DNA of 64,000 bases from Diadema setosum. Lineage: Eukaryota; Echinodermata; Echinoidea; Diadematoida; Diadematidae. The position numbers were made by a program, and so were the translations under genes. The stretch spans positions 3,422,848-3,486,847 of the forward strand of contig CM067075.1 of assembly GCA_033980235.1 (NCBI GenBank), written 5' to 3'. This document shows, piece after piece, positions 12,301 through 20,182 of this stretch. The stretch's first letter is position 1. Each line of letters opens with the position of its first letter. Under the pieces are notes generated by a model. It was not told the DNA's origin. It saw only the letters and a list, made by a program, of their open reading frames with translations, and did no database searches.

Positions 12301-13800
12301 CTGATATTTGTAGCATGTTTTTGTTTATTTTCCCATCCAGAAGTATAGCGGACGTAGACCTGTTTGCCATTGCATCAGGTCTACATAACTTGGAACAGCT
12401 AGACATCTTAGGTGCACAAAGGGTCGGAATACAGGGACTGATCAGGTATCTACAGTATGTCCCCTAGAAAATTACAATCAGATTTTTGCATCGATTAAAC
12501 CCAATATGATTAAAACTATCTAAATGCTACTTCAGGGTCTTAAAATATAACATCTTAGCTCTATTTTGTAGAAAACCCTATTCAATTTGGTTAGGCGGTC
12601 ACAGAGAAATGTGGATTGTTGTAAAGCATGTCATGAGTCTTATTCTTCCAAGTTTAGCACTTGGATGCTCTTGGAACTGCATATTAATGTGTGAACACAA
12701 TAGACAGAACTTGGAGGGAAGAGATTTCTGACATGCTCTACAAAATTCCTCATTTCTCTTTGACCACTGTAGCAAATTGAATGGGGTTTCCTGTAATATA
12801 TGGATAATGAGTTATACTTTCATACCCTGAAATAGTATTTAGATTGATTCACTATTTTTAAAGTTATCATTGTGGAGGGTACCATTGTAATTTTGCTTTG
12901 GACATAGAGTGTTGTCATTGGTAACATGACATTTGTTCCTGTGACAATTGCTCTGGTCTTATTTTCTCCAAGGACTTCGGATCATGGTTGGGGATGTGAT
13001 AGGTTTTAGTTTCAGTTTGATACAAGGATTTATTAGGATAAGGGTTAGTGTTATGCTTGTGGGTAGAATTTATGTTCAGCTTAGTGTTATGCTTGTGGGT
13101 AGAATTTATGTTCAGCTTAGCGTTCAGTTATTTCATAGGGGCAATTGTCACAGGAGCAAATGTCATGGAAACATTGTCGTTAACCAATCAACACCCACTG
13201 TGCCTCTTTTTCCTTTGACTGAGCAACTGAGCCATTTTTCAAACACTCAATTTTTCCAAGATTTTGTTTTTTTTTATTGACTGATGCAGTTATAGAGAAA
13301 ATTAGCAAGTTCACAGAAGATGTATCAGATGTTGTAATAAATCCTTTCTTCATATCTGTGCTTTACTTTATGCTCAAACTTTGTCCCCATAGATGAACAT
13401 TTAATACTCGGCTGTGCTGTTTTGCATAGTACATGTTGGCTGACTATGCAAATTCACTTTTTTTTTTCTCTCCCACAAATCAAATTCCCCTGATATCAGC
13501 AATTAACTGTTGTATCCAACTAAATGTAACTCCAATTCTTGCATGCGACTACTTGTTACCAGTTAAAACCTGGAAATCTGTAACCATAGTTTATCGTCTG
13601 ATAATCTGTATTGCATGTGATAAGTCGAGTCAGGTAGTATTGCATTATCTCCTGTTTATTCTCCCCGCAGAGTTCTGGACAAGTGCCCCATGATGAAATT
13701 TATAGACGTGTCGTTCTGTCGTCAGATCACGCAAGAAGTTGTCCTTCAACTCAGAGAAAAGTATCCAAACGTAGCCATCAAGAGGAGTTTCACGATTTGA
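189..13800 (+). CDS. FBXL4: FBXL4, F-box and leucine-rich repeat protein 4 (3' part, 12 coding exons)
   Basis: Coding exons: 189-330, 2193-2282, 3059-3287, 4309-4449, 6356-6465, 7357-7466, 7870-7999, 9623-9715, 10492-10599, 11555-11641, 12341-12445, 13671-13800. All junctions are GT-AG and the frame closes at each, giving about 490 residues to the TGA at 13798. In the family, FBXL4 is the substrate-recognition subunit of a SKP1-CUL1 ubiquitin ligase at mitochondria. It limits mitophagy by driving turnover of BNIP3/NIX, and human loss causes mtDNA depletion disease. Visible domains in order: end of the discoidin (galactose-binding-like) domain with VYPTAINIYEIYHPG; EYYTELDGVKLVG; an F-box (ELIQLIFTYLSLIDKCHIA); then about ten LRRs such as LQKLDLSWCGDWG, LEQLDILGAQRVG and MMKFIDVSFCRQIT, ending IKRSFTI (human ends similarly). 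About 130 N-terminal residues lie outside the window. No frameshift or internal stop is seen, so the gene looks intact. Confidence 0.95.
366..690 (+). repeat. Dispersed repeat, copy 1 of a 3-copy family
   Basis: This stretch (ATGCAGCAACATTAGTAGAA... through GTGCAACCATCATATCCC) matches the reverse complement of 3885-4125 and, more loosely, of 55205-55450. Shared landmarks are the GCAGCAA-ATTAGTAGAACACA block, CCATTCAAAAG, and the later CCTGGAT segment. I recall similar sequence from sea-urchin-type genomes, but the family name is unknown to me. There is no coding capacity. Confidence 0.6.
1171..1220 (-). repeat. Hairpin with hammerhead-like core motif, possible Penelope-like element end
   Basis: Read on the minus strand, the segment begins GCCTCTGATGAAGATTC and ends GGATCGAAAGCTCAGGC. 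It contains CTGATGA and GAAA flanking a hairpin (GATTCT pairing with AGGATC, one wobble), and outer GCCT/AGGC arms. CUGAUGA...GAAA is the catalytic core pattern of hammerhead ribozymes, which are known in Penelope-like retroelements. A proper stem III and a GUH cleavage triplet are not evident, so this may only be a look-alike. No reverse transcriptase is present nearby. Confidence 0.3.
2002..2057. repeat. CTA/ATA microsatellite
   Basis: About ten CTA units are followed directly by about six ATA units, after a short imperfect ATAATG run. It is a simple sequence repeat inside an FBXL4 intron. Confidence 0.9.
2193..2282 (+). CDS. FBXL4: FBXL4 exon: WHKLW segment of discoidin-like domain
   Basis: This 90-base exon, too short to stand out as an ORF, lies between TTCTTCCATAG and GTAAGT. 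With the AG carried from the previous exon it reads RWHKLWTGNPQQSSQAEIF and ends ...VNTRT plus AA, completed to Asn by the next exon. It matches the vertebrate RWEILW...INFPTN segment in position and length. Confidence 0.88.
2283..3058 (+). other. FBXL4 intron
   Basis: It contains a short hairpin element (2332-2440) and a poly-T run (2551-2569). The remainder (2650-3050) shows no recognisable structure except the acceptor tract TTGGCCTTTTGCTTCAG. Confidence 0.6.
2332..2440. mobile_element. MITE-like element, related to 54766-54896
   Basis: Ends are CCAGGGTCCTCTTTATGGA and GATCGGGGCC. The interior (TTGATTATGTAGTTGATTTC, AAGTCTATGGCAGACTGTG) is nearly the same as the interior of 54766-54896 in the ankyrin gene. 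The clearer second copy shows terminal inverted repeats (GGGCCCTGTTTTAT / ATAAAACGGGGCCC), so this is a diverged non-autonomous element with no coding capacity. Confidence 0.7.
3059..3287 (+). CDS. FBXL4: FBXL4 exon: end of discoidin-like domain and linker to F-box
   Basis: The acceptor is TTTTGCTTCAG and the donor GTATCT. It encodes NLIRLVFNQRLQEYYTELDG, where EYYTELD is a strong FBXL4 signature. An acidic linker follows (KQLSLSDEKDIDSIV), then GFFDMLP, the Pro that opens the F-box. It leaves in phase 0. Confidence 0.93.
3627..3802. mobile_element. Non-autonomous pogo/Tigger-like repeat (copy 1)
   Basis: It begins CAGTGCACTCCCGGTATAAT and continues with a GGTTAT-AACGAAAT block. It then has GGTTATAACAAAACTTCGAT and AAAACTGCTGGTCCCGAGGA before a terminal TTGTAACGAGAGTCC. 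Related copies are at 8419-8603, 25773-25935, 37560-38002 and 61445-61620. CAGTG-start ends with GTTATAACGAA are typical of pogo-type transposon termini in invertebrates, so the superfamily call is inference. No transposase is present. Confidence 0.6.
3885..4125 (-). repeat. Dispersed repeat, copy 2 of 3 (inverted)
   Basis: On the minus strand this reads ATGCAGCAATATTAGTAGAA, ACACATCAGTGTAAG and CATTCCATTCAAAAG, then CACCTGGATGCAAAG. It parallels 366-690. A related, more diverged copy is at 55205-55450. Confidence 0.6.
4309..4449 (+). CDS. FBXL4: FBXL4 exon: F-box
   Basis: 47 codons exactly in phase 0, between ACTCCCAG and GTAGGA. It encodes GELIQLIFTYLSLIDKCHIA followed by TTCMLFRRHCYDQLLYMELN and LQPYWHL. 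This is the SKP1-binding F-box, whose LPxELIxxI...L...DxCxxAxxC pattern is conserved apart from Gly for Tyr/Pro at the junction. LNLQPYW is an FBXL4 signature. Confidence 0.95.
4495..5281. mobile_element. Fold-back element with G/C homopolymer ends (copy 1)
   Basis: Perfect 19-base terminal inverted repeats TTAACCCTAAAAAGACTGG (4495) and its complement (5263-5281) flank inner palindromes of long G and C runs around GGCCTAAAGGGCC and GGCCTTTTAGGCC. The interior shares long blocks, in opposite orientation, with 52281-53050, for example the CGGCCG...GCGCGATCGC block and TTTGGTGTCAAAA. No transposase is encoded. The G run at 4539-4556 is long enough to form G-quadruplex DNA. Confidence 0.8.
5303..5480 (-). 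mobile_element. Remnant of the TIR + tRNA-like element
   Basis: It begins AACTGATTGACAAATTG, as does the full copy at 33589-33773. It carries the block GCCATGATAAAAACTCATGG and then GGATTCGAACCAATGATCTG. On the minus strand the latter contains GGTTCGAATCC, the tRNA T-arm / B-box sequence. The far end has decayed. Confidence 0.6.
6356..6465 (+). CDS. FBXL4: FBXL4 exon: first LRR
   Basis: The acceptor TTTATATTTATAG follows a pyrimidine-rich tract. The exon encodes ISNNTLSGLRGRCSQLQKLD followed by LSWCGDWGKIEVQEFH, with CG left for Arg. It aligns with LxFLQSRCTLVQWLNLSWTGN of vertebrate FBXL4. Confidence 0.93.
6466..7356 (+). other. FBXL4 intron
   Basis: It holds a C14/A17 homopolymer junction (about 6551-6583) and three tandem copies of GGTGGCCCTGT (about 6682-6715). 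No other structure is recognised. Confidence 0.6.
7357..7466 (+). CDS. FBXL4: FBXL4 exon: LRR
   Basis: It follows CTCGTTACAG and encodes RFIKACGSELRVLRMKACRF and VNKDVLEDISHSCPRLE. The donor is G|GTATGC. The CxELxxLxxxxCxxVN pattern is a cysteine-containing LRR of the FBXL class. Confidence 0.95.
7870..7999 (+). CDS. FBXL4: FBXL4 exon: LRR
   Basis: Following TTTTCACAG, it encodes ELSIPSCRCIDSHGYTTLQY and LTKLQVLNLYRSKVTESEM, ending at CG|GTAAGC. The LxxLxxLNLYRxKVE-like segment matches the vertebrate LKRLVLYRTKVE repeat. Confidence 0.94.
8018..8050. repeat. TTCAAT hexamer array
   Basis: Five consecutive TTCAAT units lie 19 bases after an exon donor. A CA dinucleotide run follows at 8132-8145. 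Confidence 0.9.
8419..8603. mobile_element. Non-autonomous pogo/Tigger-like repeat (copy 2)
   Basis: It starts CAGTACACTCCTGTCATAAT and contains GGTTATGACGAAATTCTGGT and GAAAACTGCCAGTCCTGAGG, ending in TATAACCAGAGTTGCC. It is homologous to 3627-3802 and 61445-61620. Confidence 0.6.
9175..9296. mobile_element. Hairpin MITE-like element
   Basis: Two arms of about 55 bases (9175-9230 and 9240-9296) are near-perfect complements around GAGCGCTGCGA. Landmarks are GGTGAGAATTGGATGC against GCATCCAATTCTCAC, and GTTTAACTTTGGAAC against GTTCCAAAGTTAAAC. Weaker symmetry (GAGGCACA / TGTGCCTC) extends outward. Confidence 0.8.
9623..9715 (+). CDS. FBXL4: FBXL4 exon: LRR
   Basis: Following TGTTCCACAG, this 93-base exon encodes RKTPQLRHLNLGATKTIANF and DSVISAVGKHCP, ending CC|GTGAGT. 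LxHLxLG matches the vertebrate LQHLSLGSC repeat. Confidence 0.93.
9716..10491 (+). other. FBXL4 intron
   Basis: Just after the donor is the small element 9748-9840. The remainder is unremarkable AT-rich intron up to the CTCTCCGTACAG acceptor. Confidence 0.6.
9748..9840. mobile_element. Mini-element with TTAACCCGTTGAGGAC ends (copy 1)
   Basis: A 93-base hairpin whose ends are TTAACCCGTTGAGGACGAG and GTCCTCAACGGGTTAA. It begins 32 bases past the exon donor. An inverted homologous copy is at 15487-15578, sharing the CCCGAG-AT-CTCGGG centre and the TATAGGAAATG block. Confidence 0.85.
10492..10599 (+). CDS. FBXL4: FBXL4 exon: LRR
   Basis: It encodes PLLESLDVWRAATLSCDGVE and SLAKGCPNLLELDVGWC, between CTCTCCGTACAG and GTAAGT. 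It matches the vertebrate LRTLDLWRCKNIT...CPLLEELDLGWC repeat pair. Confidence 0.95.
10600..11554 (+). other. FBXL4 intron, no structure seen
   Basis: AT-rich sequence without recognisable repeats apart from a short poly-T (11481-11488). It ends in the acceptor tract CAATTTCCTTTCCAG. Confidence 0.6.
11555..11641 (+). CDS. FBXL4: FBXL4 exon: LRR
   Basis: 29 codons including the split ones: CPELRGNNVWVSNLCTHSTQ and LKKLFLTSIR. It is bounded by TTTCCAG and GTAAGA and matches the vertebrate LPNLQKLFLTANR repeat. Confidence 0.93.
11642..12340 (+). other. FBXL4 intron, no structure seen
   Basis: Plain AT-rich intron with short A and T runs (12032-12042, 12113-12128). No repeat relationships to the rest of the window were noticed. 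Confidence 0.6.
12341..12445 (+). CDS. FBXL4: FBXL4 exon: LRR
   Basis: It encodes RSIADVDLFAIASGLHNLEQ and LDILGAQRVGIQGLIR between TTTTCCCATCCAG and GTATCT. LxQLDILGxxxV is identical in pattern to vertebrate LQQLDILGTRMV. Confidence 0.95.
12568..12796. mobile_element. Imperfect inverted-repeat MITE-like element
   Basis: Left arm TAGAAAACCCTATTCAATTT, then GGTCACAGAGAAATG. The right arm has CATTTCTCTTTGACC, then AAATTGAATGGGGTTTCC. The inner arms (AAAGCATGTCATGAG / GACATGCT) also pair loosely. There is no coding capacity. Confidence 0.7.
12925..13167. mobile_element. MITE-like element with internal 36-bp tandem duplication
   Basis: Terminal inverted repeats of 27 bases (12925-12951 and 13141-13167) differ at one position. 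Inside, a 36-base unit starting AGTGTTATGCTTGTGGG occurs twice without change (13047-13082, 13083-13118). Confidence 0.85.
13671..13800 (+). CDS. FBXL4: FBXL4 last exon: final LRR and stop
   Basis: Following TTCTCCCCGCAG, it encodes RVLDKCPMMKFIDVSFCRQI, then TQEVVLQLREKYPNVAIKRS and FTI, with TGA at 13798-13800. It matches the vertebrate C-terminus (LLDVSFCSQID...VFIKKSFTQ). Confidence 0.95.
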
Positions 13801-14091
13801 CGATGGGATGTACGTAGAGTGGACGTTAGCAGAGTGACAGCTAGCGGATCAGACAGTCTTAGATTGGACAGTCATAGAGTGGACTGTCATAGAGCAGAGA
13901 CTGCGATATGCAAGAACTCACAGTGCTGATGCTACATAATGCTGACTCGGCAAGGTCAAGATACTTACTGTGTGTTTTTGTGTGTGTGTGTATGTGTGCC
14001 GACACCATTACATCAGTTTTGGTATGATAGTACTGTTTCATCTGAAACGCAAAGCAGTCCACATAGCTGATGACATTTAAGTCAACCAAAG

Positions 14092-14097
14092 ATTAAA
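14092..14097 (+). promoter_or_regulatory. Possible FBXL4 polyadenylation signal (ATTAAA)
   Basis: It is the nearest hexamer of a common variant class after the stop codon, 292 bases downstream. A GT-rich stretch is not obvious after it. A canonical AATAAA is at 18088-18093. Without transcript ends the choice is open. Confidence 0.2.
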
Positions 14098-15011
14098 GGA
14101 CCAATAATCTCAAAAGCCATTTCTTTTATGCTATTACTAAGCTTCTTTTGTTTTTTTAACCATTGGCATAAGTTTTATGATTAAAGTAACCTATCTATTC
14201 ATGGCACTTCCTGTAAAATTACATGATATTGCATTTTAATGTTCATGATTGGACCTTATCACTTTCAGAGTCACCTTCCAGACACTACAGCAGTGGTCAA
14301 AAGCAAGGCCAAGTAGAAATGAGGGAGGGAGGGCAGTGTGCGTAGATTGCACCACCATTAGTATTACTTCAACAGTGTTAGGGTATCTTTTTTTTTTCAC
14401 ACCAGATTCCAGGCAAGTATTGTGGGGTAAAACATTTTGTCCCAAGATGTCCCCACATTGCTGGTTTTGAACTCACAACCTACTTCTCAAGTGTCCAGGT
14501 TCTAGTTCTCTGTTCCCCACTGCTCTCTCAGTATTGTTATGCCACTCCATTGTGGAAGGTACACAAATTTGGTTTGTCATCATGCGCATTGCTTTCAAGC
14601 TTTCTGTCCATGTGTCATACTAATGTTTTATTTTCTTCTATGCAAACAAAAAATTAGGCAAAGGAAGAGCAAAGTTCTATGTAAATTATAGTTTATGTAA
14701 TATTATTATGTATGTATGTATATCCATCTATACTTGGTATATATGTACACTTGTATTATGTACAGTGTATGCTTAGATGGATTCTTTCCCTTAGAAATCC
14801 TAACAAACACCAACTGTCTTTGTGTGTTTTTTTTTTTTTTTGTGAAGCAATTTCAATTCTGCACAAACAAACCCACAAGACAGAAACAGCATCTGATCAA
14901 AGTAGGAATGAGTTGTCTTTGGTTAACTTACAGTTAATTTGTGTGAAAATCAGTAAGAGACTCGTACAAGAAGCGATGTCACCAGTGGGAGATCATGAGT
15001 GATTTCAAGTT

Positions 15012-15077
15012 TGGTGCTAGTGCTGGTGCTAGTGCTGGTGCTAGTGGTGATGCTACTGGTGGTGTTAGTACTGGTGT
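15012..15077. repeat. GGTGCTAGT tandem repeat
   Basis: Degenerate tandem units of 6 or 12 bases (GGTGCTAGTGCT, GGTGATGCTACT, GGTGTTAGTACT). It lies inside a loose inverted repeat whose ends are TTTCAAGTTTGGTGC and AACCTCAAACCTGAA. Confidence 0.7.
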
Positions 15078-15486
15078 TAGGGCTCTCTCAGCACTAGCAC
15101 TGGCGATAACCTCAAACCTGAACTTTGTCAGTGTTTGCAGGCTGATCCCAAAATGACGTAGATCTCGTAGCTGATGTTGGGCCTGGTGCTGAATGTTGTC
15201 TGCTGAACCAAGCTCCACTGTTCTTGTCAGCCATATTACGTGATTTTTCCAAATTGACTAACACTGGCCCCAAGGGATTATCAAATTTGTCAGTTTAGTT
15301 CGGAGTAGGCTAACTATTGTTATACATACAAGACTGTAGGTGCATATTGTCCCTACTCACATTAAATACTGGTACCGGTATGTGCAAAGTCCATGCTATA
15401 GCCCATGCTACTGCAATACTGTAGTCGCCCGTGGAAAACATAAATGCTATAGACATAGCTTCAAAAATCTATAACTGATAGCAAAA

Positions 15487-15578
15487 TTAACCTGTCCAGG
15501 ACGAGCTATTTTGCTATAACACACATTTCCCATAGACACCTGCCCGAGTATATTCGGGACTAGTCCTCAACGGGTTAA
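15487..15578. mobile_element. Mini-element with TTAACC...CAACGGGTTAA ends (copy 2)
   Basis: Inverted homologue of 9748-9840. It begins TTAACCTGTCCAGGACGAG and ends AGTCCTCAACGGGTTAA, with the shared centre GCCCGAGTATATTCGGGAC. Confidence 0.8.
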
Positions 15579-17317
15579 TATTGTTGTATTTTTGAGATGT
15601 TAAGAAATTTCCACATCACTTTAAAACAGACAAAGCATTCATGGCTGCAGCTTTTCATATTTGACTCAAAGCAAGCACAATGCCTTTTTTTCTTCGTTGT
15701 GCAATTCCTGTGTGATTATGCAGACTCCTGGTGGTATGAAAATATCACTAGCGTTGGGGATCAATGATTATGATCGGTTTTGTTTCCACTAATCTGATCA
15801 TTGGTGTTGGACCTTGAGTTAAGGCAACTGATTGGGAGATGATAGCAAGCTTTAGATTTGCAGCGCGTACGTTTGAGACGACGTTTGAGCTGGACATTCT
15901 CCTCTTCCCTGCGTTGTGTTGAAATGCAGCTGATCGGACATAGAAATATCACAGAATGCGTGAGTGAAAACTCAGACGACGCGAGCTATAAATAGATTGC
16001 ATCTGATACATGATTCTGCGCATGCTCAGAAAAGGTTTTTTTCCCTCTGAACGTCCTGTCGTGAAAATCTAAAGCTCCCTCATGCCAGAGCCAGTACTAG
16101 CAAAGAACTTGAAATCACCAAGTTTTTTCCTTCTTCATGTCAAATGTATCACAAATTATGCAAAGCTAAAATAGAAGCATATGCATAGCATATTGTCTCC
16201 TTTTTGATAATTGCACCATGCCCCTTTACCTGAGTCCCAGAAGGTTGTTGATGCTGCCAGACAGTCAACAAACATATGGCCTTGTGCTTCTAGTTGGAAG
16301 TGATGACATTGTATGTGGTGCTACATGTGACAACAGCCAACATGAGAACAAAGGCACAACAAAATTTTATTTTTCATGTTCAGCTAACTGTCAAATTTTG
16401 TGTGTTTGTGAAATATTTATCAAGTTTTAGTTTAGCCAGTAGATTTTTATACATTTGTCTGTTCATCATTTTTATTTGTAGCCTTGAATATTTGCCCGAA
16501 TCCCGTGAAGTCTTTCAGTGTCGAATTGTCAGCTCAACATTGTGTTGTTTAGCTGGATGCCTACTGGTTTACGCATTATCATTTTACTCTTCATTTTAAA
16601 TGCAGTAAGGTTTGGGATTGCTTCACTTTCCACTCCAGTTAATGTGACAGAACATATTACTGTATTCCACTAATCAAACTGCCTCTACAGTTTATTATGT
16701 TTCAAAGTGTTATTGAATTATTTTTTGTTGTTGTGAATTTGAAGGAGTGTTCTGATTAGTTGTACATCCCAGCAAATCATTCTGTTTTGATTAATAGTTA
16801 CGCAGCTACCTCATATTAGACCATTTTGTTCACATCTGTCTATATTAACAGTGTAGATGGACCTTTACTGTATCAAGTTTTAAGAATGATTTATTAGTGG
16901 TATGAGAAGAGAGGGTGTGTTTTTTCTTCATATTGACCTTTCACTGATCAAATACTGGTAAGGAGTTTGTCCATCTTGATCTGACCCGTTTGGCAAAGGC
17001 CATTCATTACCGACATCTTCACGATCTACGATTCTAATTCCATACCATACTCGTAAACCTGGGGTGTGCTTGCAGTGGTGTTACTGTTTGAATTATTGGA
17101 CAAAATGGAGCGACAACAAATGTTAGATGTCTTTGAAAAATTGATGTTGCTGTTGCAAAAAAAAAAAAAAAAAAATTATTGCATAGTTATCTTCCATCAT
17201 TATCATATTCCAGTAGTTTTTATGTGAAGCATATGAAAAACTAGCTACTTATTACTCAAGTTTTGTTTTGTAAATTTGATGCCTTGCCATATGTGGAAAG
17301 GAAGCATTCAAACATAA
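15579..17317. other. Spacer, nothing recognised
   Basis: AT-rich sequence with an A run (17158-17174). ORFs of up to 101 codons around 16218-16599 have no domain, no splice context and ordinary spacer composition. It may be part of a long FBXL4 3' UTR. Confidence 0.4.
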
Positions 17318-17624
17318 TGGCCCGAATTCACGAAGGTGGTACAGATGAAACCATGGTTTAAACCATGGACAAAAACCATGGAGTGCCAAGTGTCGCACGG
17401 AATATTTCATTACGAAATTGGTCATTTCGTAGACCAAATGACCGTTTCGTTAATGAAATTATCATTGCGTGGATGAAATGTTCATTTAGTTACAAAATAA
17501 TAATTTCATCGATGAAATGATTGATTTCATCACGAAATATTCCATGCGACACTTGGCGCTCCATGGTTTTTGTCCATGGTTTAAACCATGGTTTCATTTG
17601 TACCACCTTAGTGAATTCGGGCCA
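17318..17624. mobile_element. Palindromic MITE (copy 1)
   Basis: A near-perfect palindrome about 307 bases long. Ends are TGGCCCGAATTCACGAAGG and CCTTAGTGAATTCGGGCCA. Each arm then carries ACCATGGTTTAAACCATGG and CCAAGTGTCGCA. The middle is a run of short blocks of GAAAT/CATTTCGT type that can pair with each other many ways. A second copy is at 19883-20182. No ORF. Confidence 0.88.
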
Positions 17625-19440
17625 ATGAGCGTGAAACATTAATATGTTGCACCCTCTCTTTCTTCCCTGCCAAATCAGAATGAAAGTTCCAGTAACCGGT
17701 CTGTCTAAGCGACATAACCACCAATGCTGGTGTTGATAGATGTAATTATGACCCTTTTTAATGAAATGGATTATCACAGTCGAAACTGTGGTGATAGCAA
17801 TCATGTAATGTAACTACCCTTGTGTACGCTATATATTTTTATAATGAATGAAACAAGAAATTTATCATCAATTGCTTGTAATTATGATGTCAGCCTGTAT
17901 CTGGAAAAAAAAACCCAACAAAAACAAAGAAACCAAAAATGAAAGAGGTTTGGTATGTTCAGAAGGCCGATAATTCTGCTTGACATACCCATCAATACTG
18001 TGTAATTGATAAGTACTTAGTTAAACCAGAATCTCATCGATCAAGTAAGTTGCCACAATTTTGGATGTTGACAAATGCATGCATACTAATAAATAATGAA
18101 TGATATTTTCTCTTTTTTTTTTTGTTTTTTTGGAGATGTGATTAAGAGGTGCTTATTAGAGCTGGTATCAAATTCATCTGCTGTCGATATCTTGCAAATT
18201 CATGGAATTTTGAAACAGCCATGTGTGTAAATTGCTGCGGAATAATATGTACCAAATTGAACCAGTGCAGTGTTGAGTGAATATGTGTACACTGTAGTGT
18301 CATCAGGAAAACAAACTAAGAAGAAATTTGCCAGAATCAGAACTCATAACAGGTTTAAGTGACTAGAAAGTTCTACCTTGCCACTGTACTGTTTTCAATT
18401 CTTTTTTTTTTATGATTAGCATAGGAGCTGCTTCAGGATGGAGAGAATGTGCATACTGCAATTGCATGCTCTATGACCAAGTTCTGATATAATCATACAA
18501 AGGGGCATACAGTACAAGCAGTATGTGGGACTATTGTATAGACAGATTGGAGAGCTATTTTAATATGTAAGTGTTGAGATGAGTAGCATCAGGTGAATGT
18601 GTGTGCATGTGTGTGAGCATTTGTGCGTCTGAGAGAGGAAGAGATTTAAAAATAGATGTGTGGATTTGTTATGAATATAGAATGTCAGAGGTATGAAATC
18701 TTCAAGTACTTTTAATTGTATACGATCTACATTTATCAAGTGCATCTGAATTGTATCAAATTTTGGAGGAATCAAGAATTAATGCTGGCATTGCTTGTTC
18801 AGATTTAATGCCAGGTTTATTTGTGCAATGACAGTGTCATTGTAATTAAGTAGGGTGCAATAGCATTCAGTGTGATTGAATACTCATTGAAAAGTTAGAA
18901 ATTCTCACATGCTAAGAGTATTAGTGTTGTTATTTTTCTTCCAGCGAGGAATGCATGGATGGACAAAGTAGCATTTAGTGACGAGTGTGTCTATAATCCT
19001 GCCATATACAGCAGCTGTTTCAGATGTCAACACAAAACATGCTTTCAAATTTAAGTCAAACTTCGATAGGACTGATTAATGACAAGAGATCCTCCCCCCC
19101 CCCCCCCCCTTCAATTTTCTCTGACTGCCGGGCTGAAGCAGCTTCCATTTTAAGAGCATACATGTAAATGTGCTATTTGTGTGTGGAAATCTATGTATAA
19201 AGAGCTTCAGTCGAATAGGTGTTATAAGCTTCCAATGGCCTGCAATTGTGTACCACCACCTGATGTATTGATGTTGTTCCTGTGGGCGTAAAAATGTGTA
19301 CTAGATGAATTCCTGTTATAAGCTGCCAGTTGGTTAATGTAGTACCTGATGAGAAGCTGTTATAAGCCAGCATATCATAAGGCCACTTCTTTTCCAGACT
19401 CCCCCTGCTACTGGGTAATTACTGATTGACTAAATGAGAA
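17625..19440. other. Spacer, nothing recognised
   Basis: AT-rich. It contains a canonical AATAAA at 18088-18093 (a possible distal FBXL4 poly(A) signal) and a C17 run at 19093-19109. The word GTTATAAGC occurs at about 19220, 19316 and 19358. No coding potential was seen. Confidence 0.4.
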
Positions 19441-19526
19441 GCATGCACATTAATTGATATTGATATGTTATATGGATGTACGACATAATGTCCATAGGGC
19501 ATATCAATATTAATTCATGTGCATGC
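19441..19526. mobile_element. 86-bp hairpin
   Basis: 27-base arms (19441-19467 and 19500-19526) complement each other with two mismatches, starting GCATGCACATTAATTGATAT and ending TTAATTCATGTGCATGC. It is a small MITE-like or cruciform-forming sequence. Confidence 0.75.
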
Positions 19527-19882
19527 CTATTCATGTCTGAATACCCCCAAATCCATGTCATACAGTCTAGTATGAAAAGATGGAGCTTATTCATGGTGCT
19601 CACTAGGGTAAGCGCAAACTATACTAATGAATGCAACGCAAAATATGGCACAAACACAATGCGCAATGTCCACACAAAATTCGTAACGCACAAGGCAGAG
19701 GCCCATACGTATCCATGAGCTTCCCATGAAGTGGGTGAGATCTGATGCTGCCATACGATTAACATTTATTGGGACGTTATGTCTGACCACTCTCATATAT
19801 CAATATTTTGTATATCCATACATCATGTATTCACTGTTGAATGCATTCTGGGATAAATTGATCACTCTAAGACATTTCTTAT

Positions 19883-20182
19883 TGGCCCGAATTCACGAAG
19901 GTGGTACAATTGAAACCATGGTTTAAACCATGGACAAAGACTGTCTTTTTGTATGGGGTGCCAAGTGTCACATGGCTTATTTTGTTACGAAATTAGTCAT
20001 TTCGTCGAGGCAATTTCCATTTCATCGGTAACATTTTGTAATGAAGTGAACATTTCGTCAACGAAATCAACAAAATGACTGATTTCATAATGAAATAGGC
20101 CATGCGACACTTGGAGCTCCATACAAATTGTCCATGGTTTAAACCATGGTTTCAAGTGTACCACCTTCGTGAATTTGGGCCC
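19883..20182. mobile_element. Palindromic MITE (copy 2)
   Basis: Same family as 17318-17624: TGGCCCGAATTCACGAAGG, ACCATGGTTTAAACCATGG and CCAAGTGTCACATGG on the left, with mirrored blocks on the right ending GTGAATTTGGGCCC. The right arm lacks one CCATGGTTTTTG block, so this copy is slightly asymmetric. Confidence 0.88.

Larger units (their letters stand above)
12446..13670 (+). other. Last FBXL4 intron, two adjacent MITE-like elements
   Basis: Elements are at 12568-12796 and 12925-13167. From 13170 to 13650 there is no recognisable structure apart from poly-T runs. Confidence 0.6.
13801..15486 (+). other. FBXL4 3' UTR / spacer
   Basis: It begins the 3' UTR. A variant polyadenylation hexamer ATTAAA occurs at 14092-14097 and again at 14180-14185. 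13801-13915 has a loose repeat of ACAGTCATAGAGTGGAC type. A GGTGCTAGTGCT-type tandem stretch lies at 15012-15077. No coding sequence is supported. Confidence 0.4.

Noticed and set aside
189..13800. FBXL4 as a processed or broken pseudogene
   Set aside because: Introns are retained at every junction and the frame is intact to the stop codon.
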